64,000 nucleotides of DNA from Natranaerovirga hydrolytica (GTDB lineage: Bacteria > Bacillota > Clostridia > Lachnospirales > DSM-24629). The DNA lies in NCBI RefSeq assembly GCF_004339095.1, contig NZ_SMGQ01000018.1:1-64000 (forward strand), in the 5' to 3' direction. The position numbers were made by a program, and so were the translations under genes. Below, in pieces: positions 44,270 through 51,489 of the stretch. Numbering within the stretch: the stretch's first letter is position 1; each line of letters starts with the position of its first letter. Below the pieces are notes generated by a model, which made no database searches, was not told the origin of the DNA, and saw only the letters and a list, made by a program, of their open reading frames with translations.

Positions 44270-45616
44270 ATGAATAACAAATTTTCATTTTCCAACTTTT
44301 TAAAATTTATGATCCCTTCATTAATTGGTATTGTGCTTTTTATGACACCCATTCCACAAGATGAAGGCGTTACCATTCCAATTGCTTTACTTTCTAATTT
44401 TGTATTAGACACATTTGATATGTATTTGCCTGCAATATCAACTGTTCTAATATCTATTGCAGTCATCATCACCCTTATATGTACTTTATTAAAACCCAAA
44501 TTCATTACCCATAATGCTTTCCTAAATAACCTTTTTATTGTTACACCTTTTTGGTTGTTTTTAAGAGTATCTGGTATGATTTTTGCAGTATTAACTTTAT
44601 TAGAACTTGGCCCCAATTGGATTTGGTCAGAAGATACAGGTGGTTTATTATTATTTGAATTAATACCTGTTTTATTTTCTGTATTTTTATTTGCAGGTTT
44701 ATTATTACCCTTATTACTTAATTTCGGTTTGCTAGAATTTATTGGCACACTACTGACTAAAGTTATGCGTCCTATCTTTAAGTTACCTGGTCGTTCTTCT
44801 ATTGATTGTATTACTTCTTGGTTAGGTGATGGTACGATTGGTATTCTTCTAACCAACAAGCAATTTGAAGAAGGACATTATACCAAGCGTGAAGCGGCTG
44901 TTATTGCTACAAACTTTTCTGCTGTTTCCATTACTTTTAGTTTGGTTGTTATTTCTCAAGTTGAACTCACCCATTATTTCATACCGTTTTATTTAACTGT
45001 AACTTTAGCAGGTGTTATTGCAGCCTTGATTGTGCCAAGAATACCTCCTTTATCCAGAAAAGAGGACGTTTATTTTGATGGTCGCACCAGCTCTAATAAT
45101 GAAACATTACCTGAAGGTTATAATTCCTTTAAATGGGGGCTGGAAAAAGCAACTTTAAAAGCCAGTACATCTTCTAAATTATCCACTTTTCTACTGGGCG
45201 GTTCAAAAAATGTATTAGATATGTGGTTAGGCGTTATGCCAATTGTTATGGCTTTTGGTACGTTTGCATTGATTATAACAGAATTCACACCTCTTTTTCA
45301 TTGGTTAGGATTACCTTTTATTCCTTTACTGAATGTATTAGGCGTTCCTGAGGCAACAGATGCGGCAATGACTTTCGTTGTTGGATTTGGTGATATGTTC
45401 TTACCTGTTGTGATTGGTAGAGGCATTGAAAGTGAATTAACTCGATTTGTAATTGCATGTACTTCTGTTACACAATTAATTTATATGTCAGAAGTAGGCG
45501 GTTTGTTATTAGGGTCAAAACTCCCTATTAAGTTCAAAGACTTGGTTATCATTTTCCTTCAAAGAACCTTAATCACATTGCCTATTGTTGTCTTTATTGC
45601 ACATATTATTTTTTAA
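44270..45616 (+). CDS. yjiH: YjiH-type membrane protein (nucleoside-recognition Gate domain)
   Basis: 448-residue integral membrane protein with about ten helices. The cytoplasmic-side signature WLGDGTIGILLTNKQFEEGHYTKREAAVIATNFSAVSITF and GFGDMFLPVVIGRGIESELTRFVIA are those of YjiH/Gate proteins. Transport of nucleosides or another small solute is presumed for the family but not proven. AAAGGAG is 8 nt before the ATG. It is a single gene between two terminators. Confidence 0.88.
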   Translation: MNNKFSFSNFLKFMIPSLIGIVLFMTPIPQDEGVTIPIALLSNFVLDTFDMYLPAISTVLISIAVIITLICTLLKPKFITHNAFLNNLFIVTPFWLFLRVSGMIFAVLTLLELGPNWIWSEDTGGLLLFELIPVLFSVFLFAGLLLPLLLNFGLLEFIGTLLTKVMRPIFKLPGRSSIDCITSWLGDGTIGILLTNKQFEEGHYTKREAAVIATNFSAVSITFSLVVISQVELTHYFIPFYLTVTLAGVIAALIVPRIPPLSRKEDVYFDGRTSSNNETLPEGYNSFKWGLEKATLKASTSSKLSTFLLGGSKNVLDMWLGVMPIVMAFGTFALIITEFTPLFHWLGLPFIPLLNVLGVPEATDAAMTFVVGFGDMFLPVVIGRGIESELTRFVIACTSVTQLIYMSEVGGLLLGSKLPIKFKDLVIIFLQRTLITLPIVVFIAHIIF

Positions 45617-45632
45617 TTGACTATTTCAAAAA

Positions 45633-45665
45633 AACTTGCAGAAATTACGCTGCAAGTTTTTTATT
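45633..45665. terminator. Bidirectional terminator between yjiH and queT
   Basis: AAAACTTGCAG / CTGCAAGTTTT (11 bp, 8-nt loop) with T-tracts on both sides, between convergent genes. Confidence 0.9.
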
Positions 45666-46134
45666 TTAATTGTATCTTATGCTTCTCAAAAGTTCGAATT
45701 AATGCCAGCCCTAATACAAAACTAGATACAAATTGTCCAAAACCAACAAATAGCATAATTAAGTACAGATTTGTCGGCACACCATAACCATACTTAAGAA
45801 TTAAGCCCACTACTACTGCATTAATAATAATAGATGGTATAGGCACTAAGTATTTGTTTTTTCTTAACAAGTAAGAAAAAACTGCTGCTACAAGAGATGC
45901 CAAACTCCCAAAAATAATATCTACTAGTATTGCCCCACCAAGATAATTGCCAATTAAGCACCCGATAAATAACCCTGGAATTGCAGCTGGTGTAAAATAA
46001 GGCAATACCGTTAATATCTCAGAGATTCTAATTTGCCCTTCTCTAAAACTTATGGGTTGAAATATTAATAATAAGACGACATATATTGCTGCTATTAGTG
46101 CAGCTTGAGTCAAAAAACGAGCTTTACTATCCAT
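45661..46134 (-). CDS. queT: QueT-family queuosine-precursor transporter
   Basis: 157 residues and about five membrane helices. The N-terminal FREGQIRISEILTVLPYFTPAAIPGLFIGCLIGN is the QueT signature (S component of an ECF transporter). It imports a queuosine precursor such as preQ1, which is inferred from the family. The start is ATG 46134 with GGAGG 5 nt upstream; the ATG four codons earlier overlaps it. There is no preQ1 riboswitch in the short gap upstream. Confidence 0.88.
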   Translation of the reverse strand: MDSKARFLTQAALIAAIYVVLLLIFQPISFREGQIRISEILTVLPYFTPAAIPGLFIGCLIGNYLGGAILVDIIFGSLASLVAAVFSYLLRKNKYLVPIPSIIINAVVVGLILKYGYGVPTNLYLIMLFVGFGQFVSSFVLGLALIRTFEKHKIQLK

Positions 46135-46159
46135 TTGTTCCTCCATGATTCAGACTTAA

Positions 46160-48142
46160 TTATTCTATATATCTTTTTTCTTTTGCAATGATATAAAATA
46201 GGGAATTATCTTGATTTAATGGGATCTCTAGTACGTATTCATTTAAGACTGCATCCTTTTCAGATAAAACAATATTATACGGGTGCTGTTGAACCGCTCT
46301 AATGGTATGCACAATAAAGTCTTTATCCACTTCCTGTAGATACATCTCACCTTCATCATTTACCAATTCACCAATAATAAACTCTACTCTATTGTTTCCA
46401 AAAGAATAATCTTTAACATAGGTATTGTCTCGGGGAAAATAGGTCTTTAATATTTCATTCTTATAATCAATAATCTCCACTTTATGAATTGGCATAATAA
46501 CATCATCGTTTTCTTCAAATATCAAATTGGCTTTCCCATACCCAATAACAATATTATTCATAATAAGACCTAATATTTCAATACGTTCTTCTTGTTCACT
46601 GGTAATGACTCTTAGTTCATTTTCTATTAAGTCATAAATATATATGTTATTATTGTCCATAACATGCTCTTCTTCCCAAGTGATAAATCTATAATCTTGA
46701 CTGATAGATATGTTGCTTTTTTCTAAAGAATCTTTTTCAAAAACAATTTCATAGGTTTGTTCTTCTATATTTACTTTGTATATCTGATTTTTATATACAA
46801 AAAAACCTTCATTTTCTTCATTAACATTTTCTATAAAAAGAGTATCTCTTATTAAGTTTTCATACGCCTCTTCAAATGGAATAAACACAACCGTTTCATT
46901 ATAATATCTTTCACTAAAATATTTTTTTATTAATACACCATTTTTACCTTCGTACGGACCTGCATTCATATACCCTAAAACAGCATAATAAATATCTCCA
47001 TCTTCATTTGTATCCCATACTTCTACTTGATGTTTCGGTACAGTATCCAAAATAAAATCACTATTAAATGTATCAAAATTAAAAACCGTACTGAATTCGT
47101 TTGTCTTTCTGTTATAACTTAACAATTGCGTTTGATCTTTAATCCATAAGTTATTATCACTATTGTATCCTCTAATGATCAAACCTTCATCTACATTAGT
47201 AAAACCAAAGTGAAACTTATTATTACTGGTGTCAACTATATCTTGAGTTAACACTTTTCTCATACTTCTTGAAAAATCTATTAAGTCATAGTCTTTTTCT
47301 ATGATTTGTCCGATTACAATGATTTCTTCTATTCGATCTTCTTCTGTAACTTCTACTTTATAGTTTTCCGTTATATAATAATAATCTTCTCCATTTATTA
47401 GGGCTATATACTCTAACTTAAAAATGAGCTGATCCTCTATTATATCCATTAACTCTAATAGTCCTTCATTCATTTTCTTAATACTTATATTATGCCAAGT
47501 TATTTCATTTACAGTACTGTTGAAATCTACAAAACTTAAATCTAGTCTGTCAATCTCCTCACCTTCTAATACAGCACCTTCAGTTATGGCTTCAACATGA
47601 CTGGTATCTTTATACAGTGTACTATTGTGAAAGTCCATTATAACTTTTGTTGAATTTCTAATATTGTGGTTGACATCTTTAATTATATTGGTGTAATAGT
47701 AGAATGTGTCTTCTCTTGTAGATACCTCTATTACTAAACTATAGGTCCTACCTTCTATAAGATCATACTCTAAATGAATATGAATCTTTTCACCTTCAAC
47801 TAATGCTTTACCCTCATCTAACCTATTATCATTTTCGTCATACACCGTATACTTTATTGTTCTAATGGAATTATTATTAGCATCCTTTAAAAACAACAAT
47901 TCATTTTGATTGACCAGTGTAATGGGATGATGACTAGACGAAAATTTCATTTCTTGTGTATACCCTTGAATTTTATTATATTCATTGCTGTCATTTACCC
48001 ATATTAAAGGTCTATTTGCCGATTCTAACTCTGTCAACAAATAATTATTTTTATTAAGATTTAGTCCGCTTAAGTAACTAAAACTCACGAGAAATATGAC
48101 AGACAAAACTATGATTTTAATGACTAACTGTTTCAATTTCAT
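46160..48142 (-). CDS. Large secreted or membrane-anchored protein, unknown
   Basis: 660 residues with an N-terminal signal or anchor (LVIKIIVLSVIFLVSFSYLSG), an immunoglobulin-like first part (IKYTVYDENDNRLDEGKALV, YSLVIEVSTREDTFYYYT) and, after about residue 300, repeated blade-like strands (LLSYNRKTNEFSTVF, QIYKVNIEEQTYEIVF, IYIYDLIENELRVI) typical of a beta-propeller. No catalytic motif. The Shine-Dalgarno AAAGGGG is only 1 nt before the ATG, so a TTG two codons on (48136) is a likely alternative start. It lies upstream of queT by 25 nt. Confidence 0.7.
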   Translation of the reverse strand: MKLKQLVIKIIVLSVIFLVSFSYLSGLNLNKNNYLLTELESANRPLIWVNDSNEYNKIQGYTQEMKFSSSHHPITLVNQNELLFLKDANNNSIRTIKYTVYDENDNRLDEGKALVEGEKIHIHLEYDLIEGRTYSLVIEVSTREDTFYYYTNIIKDVNHNIRNSTKVIMDFHNSTLYKDTSHVEAITEGAVLEGEEIDRLDLSFVDFNSTVNEITWHNISIKKMNEGLLELMDIIEDQLIFKLEYIALINGEDYYYITENYKVEVTEEDRIEEIIVIGQIIEKDYDLIDFSRSMRKVLTQDIVDTSNNKFHFGFTNVDEGLIIRGYNSDNNLWIKDQTQLLSYNRKTNEFSTVFNFDTFNSDFILDTVPKHQVEVWDTNEDGDIYYAVLGYMNAGPYEGKNGVLIKKYFSERYYNETVVFIPFEEAYENLIRDTLFIENVNEENEGFFVYKNQIYKVNIEEQTYEIVFEKDSLEKSNISISQDYRFITWEEEHVMDNNNIYIYDLIENELRVITSEQEERIEILGLIMNNIVIGYGKANLIFEENDDVIMPIHKVEIIDYKNEILKTYFPRDNTYVKDYSFGNNRVEFIIGELVNDEGEMYLQEVDKDFIVHTIRAVQQHPYNIVLSEKDAVLNEYVLEIPLNQDNSLFYIIAKEKRYIE

Positions 48143-48187
48143 TCCCCTTTAGCTTACTCTGAAAGTCTATAAGATAGTTATCTTCAT

Positions 48188-48577
48188 CTACTTCCTATCT
48201 TTTACTATTATTTTAACATTTCCTAGTTTATTTATTAATTTATTATTCAAATCTTTTTTAAGTAATCTGCTTATTTTATTTTCCATTGTTTGTCCTACTA
48301 ATAGTTGTGTTATATTTAAGGCTTCCACTACATTTATTATTCGCCCTGTTATATTTTGATCACTGTAAAAATGAATTTCTCCACCTAACTCTTTTCCTAA
48401 TTCGAATAATCTTTCTAATGTATTTATAGCACCTTCTTGATCAAATATAGACATTCCTTTTTCCACGTAAAGAATATGTAACTCTCCATTTATATCAGAA
48501 GCCAATCTTGCCCCTTCTTCGATTAACTTCAAGGAATTTTCTTGTATTGTAATGCAAACCAGTATTTTTTCTTTCAT
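48188..48577 (-). CDS. Universal stress protein-like protein
   Basis: 129 residues with a Usp fold: EKILVCITIQENSLKLIEEGARLASDINGELHILYVE at the start and ITQLLVGQTMENKISRLL with VKIIVKDRK at the end. It resembles the Usp domain of KdpD-type proteins. GAGGTG lies 6 nt before the ATG at 48577. The role, perhaps nucleotide binding under stress, is unknown. Confidence 0.8.
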   Translation of the reverse strand: MKEKILVCITIQENSLKLIEEGARLASDINGELHILYVEKGMSIFDQEGAINTLERLFELGKELGGEIHFYSDQNITGRIINVVEALNITQLLVGQTMENKISRLLKKDLNNKLINKLGNVKIIVKDRK

Positions 48578-48735
48578 TTTATACACCTCATCTTATCATC
48601 AATCACTCTATTTTTGTATGCTCTTTATTTTAATAGTTCTCAATTCTTTTATTACATAATAACATAATTCCATTGTAAATTACATATTAACTTATAAACA
48701 TTCTATCTATTTCTCATCAAACAAAGGTTATCCAT

Positions 48736-48911
48736 GAAAGTCCAGTGACCAAATTTTTAGAAGTAAATTTGTCATTAATGCTTTCTTAATTCTACTTTTA
48801 TTAAATGCTTTTCAAAAAAAAATAATTAGTTAAAGGGTATGCTTTAACTAATTATTTCATACATTTTTTGCCAAACTTGTGCCTGAAACGTAGCCAATGA
48901 TATGTTTACAC
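48736..48911 (+). repeat. Structured dispersed repeat, interrupted copy F
   Basis: A 50-nt GAAAG...CTTTC hairpin (48736-48785; AGTGA-C-CAAATTT / AAATTTGTCATT) and, 86 nt on, the second-half text CAAACTTGTGCCTGAAACG (48872-48890) with ATATGTTTACA. The intervening 86 nt hold the terminator of the gene at 48913-49533. Hairpin 1 lacks the usual core, so this copy is degenerate. Confidence 0.5.
48817..48858 (-). terminator. Terminator after the Arg/Tyr-rich gene
   Basis: Minus strand AATAATTAGTTAAAG / CTTTAACTAATTATT (15 bp, 6-nt loop) followed by nine T. Confidence 0.9.
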
Positions 48912-48912
48912 T

Positions 48913-49533
48913 TTAATAATAGTCGTAATATCTTCTTTGTCTATATGGGCGTGTTGGTCTAGGTGTTGGTGTATATCTTCTTGGTCTTCTTCTTCTACTA
49001 TATCTTCTACGTCTTCTAAAAATTTCGTTTAATAACATAACTTGTATTAAGTCCCTTAAACCTCGCGCACCAAATCCAAATTGTTGTGACTCTACATTTT
49101 TCTCATTCTTATCTTTTTCACTATCTGAAAACACTTCATTTATTCTTACTGAAGGATCAGACATTATTCTTTCATAAATTTTTTCTACCATCATATATAA
49201 TGATTCTTTATCTGGATATTCATCATACATATAACTTCCATCGTATTCCATCTTGTCGCATTCTTCATCTACATAGTATTGTAACTGTCTCGCTAACTCT
49301 GGGTACATTCTTTTCATATATTCTATATCCATTTCATCACTGCTATCCATATCCTCTGTAATAGGCATTTGAATTGGACTTGATGGATCATAGTATAAGC
49401 CCCTTCTACTATCATATGGCATATAAGGATAATACATATTTGAAAAATCATCCCTTGTTTCATAGTCTCTTGATCTATCTCTTGTTCTATCTCTTAAATC
49501 ATTTGTATAATCCATTTCTCTTCGTCTATCCAC
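48913..49533 (-). CDS. Arg/Tyr-rich protein, possibly spore coat associated
   Basis: 206 residues with a charged N-terminus (MDRRREMDYTNDLRDRTRDR), a Tyr/Met/Pro/Asp-rich middle, a conserved-looking helical section (MKRMYPELARQLQYYVDEEC, MYMMVEKIYERIM type) and a tail almost entirely Arg, Tyr, Pro and Thr. Such composition occurs in clostridial coat-type proteins, but no family is certain. The start is GTG at 49533 with GGGGGAAT upstream. The basic tail would bind nucleic acid or polyanions and could be cross-linked through tyrosine (inference). Confidence 0.7.
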   Translation of the reverse strand: MDRRREMDYTNDLRDRTRDRSRDYETRDDFSNMYYPYMPYDSRRGLYYDPSSPIQMPITEDMDSSDEMDIEYMKRMYPELARQLQYYVDEECDKMEYDGSYMYDEYPDKESLYMMVEKIYERIMSDPSVRINEVFSDSEKDKNEKNVESQQFGFGARGLRDLIQVMLLNEIFRRRRRYSRRRRPRRYTPTPRPTRPYRQRRYYDYY

Positions 49534-49676
49534 AATTCATTCCCCCTAAACATTTTCACTATTAATATATGCCTTTCTTCTCTTTTGGTTCATATCAGAC
49601 ATAGAAATTTCTTAGTAATTTTTCAAAAAATCTTTATCTGTTTATTTCAGGGGATTTATTGCATTTAAAAAGCACG

Positions 49677-50432
49677 TTAATAGGGCATTGTTATTAATGG
49701 TGTTGCAATATATAATATGCTTTTATCTTCTTCCTCATTATAAGTTATGGCTATGTCTACATTAATTCTTTTGTTATTGCTTAAAATATAGTCTTTTATT
49801 GTAGATGTATATCCATAAATGCTATATATTTCATTTGTAACAAATCTTTCTTGTTCTCTTGCATTGATTGCTTTTAATAAATCATTAGATATACTTTCTT
49901 TCTTTTCTTCACTTAAAAAGCCATCATGTTCTCCAACAAAATGCATCGTGACCTGCATATCCAATGCCTTTTCGTTAAATAAGTTCGTTAGCAGTTCTTT
50001 ATAATGCAAGGCACTATGAATATTGTTCATAAATTTTATATCCACAATTAAAAAATTCTCAACTTCTTTAAGATTTCCTTCAAGTTCTCTTTCCATACTG
50101 ACTATTTTTATTGAAGTCCTAGCGTTCTTTGATTGTTTAATAAGCTGTGCTTCTTGAAATGAGCCTTCATTAACAATATTATACTCATATTCTGGTTCCA
50201 ATGATATTTCCTTGGCAATATCATTTAATACTTCAACTTTGTTTTCTCTAGACATATAATTGTTACTGTATAGCCCCCATACTGTAATATTACTTTCTTG
50301 AATATTGAATGTTGTATTATTAAAAGCTTGAACCAATTCTTTTTCTCCATTAATAAATAGGTTACCTGAATATTGATAGATCACAACCAACATAACGATA
50401 AAAACCACATATAATGCTTGTTTTTTATCCAT
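49677..50432 (-). CDS. ywmB: YwmB-like secreted protein
   Basis: 251 residues: an N-terminal membrane anchor (about 6-20) and an extracytoplasmic YwmB-type domain (NEGSFQEAQLIKQSKNARTSIKIVSME, VGEHDGFLSEEKKESISNDLLKAINA). ywmB typically follows the atp operon in Bacillus and Clostridia, which fits here apart from the inserted surface-protein genes. The ribosome binding site AAAGGGG is part of the 3' arm of a terminator-like hairpin (50433-50498). Confidence 0.8.
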   Translation of the reverse strand: MDKKQALYVVFIVMLVVIYQYSGNLFINGEKELVQAFNNTTFNIQESNITVWGLYSNNYMSRENKVEVLNDIAKEISLEPEYEYNIVNEGSFQEAQLIKQSKNARTSIKIVSMERELEGNLKEVENFLIVDIKFMNNIHSALHYKELLTNLFNEKALDMQVTMHFVGEHDGFLSEEKKESISNDLLKAINAREQERFVTNEIYSIYGYTSTIKDYILSNNKRINVDIAITYNEEEDKSILYIATPLITMPY

Positions 50433-50498
50433 AAAAAAACCCCTTTTGAATCATTTAGATTATTATTTTTCTAAATTATTTCCAAAAAAGGGGGGTTT
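50433..50498 (-). terminator. Terminator-like hairpin overlapping ywmB ribosome binding site
   Basis: Minus strand: ACCCC...CTTTT pairs with AAAAGGGGTTT across a nested AATTTAGA / TCTAAAT stem, then seven T that end at the ywmB ATG. AAAGGGG in the 3' arm is the only Shine-Dalgarno for ywmB. It can end the SLH-gene transcript and mask ywmB translation. Confidence 0.7.
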
Positions 50499-50508
50499 TA
50501 TACTTATA

Positions 50509-51375
50509 TTATTTTACTTCGTACAATTGTTCTAATGCTCTAGATAATAAAATAGCACAGTCCTCTCTTGTTGCATTAACTGTAGGATTATATGGTTTAG
50601 CAAAATGATCTTCTGATTTTATGATCCCTTGCCTAATTAAAGATGTGTAATTGCCTTGTTCTATTGTAAAATGACTGCCTGTAGGATTTTCAAATATTGC
50701 TGTATCATTTGAATGTATCCTAAAAGCTCTATCTATTATAGCAATAACTTCTCCTATGGTTATTTTTCCATTAGGATCAAATAGTCCATTCCCTCTACCT
50801 GCTAATATTCCTTTATTGGCTAGTGTTGTAATATAATCTTTTGACCAAGAATCATTGCTAACATCTGTAAAAGGAGAGTCTACATTAGATTCTACTTCAT
50901 AATGAGCAGCCATAACAATCATTGTTGCAAACTCTTCTCGAGTAACATTGTTTTCAGGTCTAAAGGTATTATCTGTGTAACCTGAAATCACACCTCTGTC
51001 ATACAAATGAATGATATGGTTTTTAGACATTTGATTATCCGGTAAGTCTATTAATTTTTTATTGCTGGATTGTTGTTCCTCTAATATGACCCGTATCGGA
51101 TACTCTATTGAATCACTTGTGATTAAAATTCTATTATTATTAAGTACTTCATCACCCGTTCGATAACTTACTTTTATATTATTAGAATCAATAATAGAAT
51201 ATCCTGTTACTTGTATAGGATCGTTTAATGATTGATTATTCCATTTTAAATAAACATATCCACTTTTATCACTAATGGCTTCAAATTCAAATACAACTCT
51301 ATTATTTCCTAAAGCACTAATAGACATTGTAAGGCTTAAAACCAAAACCATTATGGTACAAATTAATTTTTTCAT
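50509..51375 (-). CDS. Secreted SLH-domain protein
   Basis: 288 residues with signal peptide (about 1-23), a short beta-rich N-terminal domain, and three S-layer homology repeats: HIIHLYDRGVISGYTDNTFRPENNVTREEF, YITTLANKGILAGRGNGLFDPNGKITIGE and a third weaker one ending ATREDCAILLSRALEQL. SLH domains bind pyruvylated secondary wall polymer. GGAGG precedes the ATG. It follows the two giant proteins and has repeat copy D in its leader; it may anchor or accompany them (inference). Confidence 0.9.
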   Translation of the reverse strand: MKKLICTIMVLVLSLTMSISALGNNRVVFEFEAISDKSGYVYLKWNNQSLNDPIQVTGYSIIDSNNIKVSYRTGDEVLNNNRILITSDSIEYPIRVILEEQQSSNKKLIDLPDNQMSKNHIIHLYDRGVISGYTDNTFRPENNVTREEFATMIVMAAHYEVESNVDSPFTDVSNDSWSKDYITTLANKGILAGRGNGLFDPNGKITIGEVIAIIDRAFRIHSNDTAIFENPTGSHFTIEQGNYTSLIRQGIIKSEDHFAKPYNPTVNATREDCAILLSRALEQLYEVK

Positions 51376-51395
51376 ATTTCCTCCTATATTGTACT

Positions 51396-51486
51396 CACTT
51401 TATACCTGACCCTTCGCTTCAGGCACAAGTTTCAATGAAAATATCATCTCCAAATCCTTGCAAGCAAGTTTGCAGATGACACTTTC
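51396..51486 (-). repeat. Structured dispersed repeat, copy D (upstream of SLH gene)
   Basis: Minus strand, 91 nt. Hairpin 1 (51437-51486) has GAAAGTGTCATCT / AGATGATATTTTC, all 13 positions paired although the sequence differs from copy A; the inner part is CTTG-CTTG-CAAG. Hairpin 2 has ACTT / AAGT and CCTG / CAGG. It starts 4 nt past the stop of the gene upstream. Confidence 0.8.
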
Positions 51487-51489
51487 ATC

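Noticed and set aside
44230-44859. 209-codon open frame on the minus strand inside yjiH
   Set aside because: Overlaps the YjiH coding region entirely; composition is that of an antisense frame.
46135-46159. preQ1 riboswitch before queT
   Set aside because: The gap is too short and lacks the aptamer pattern.
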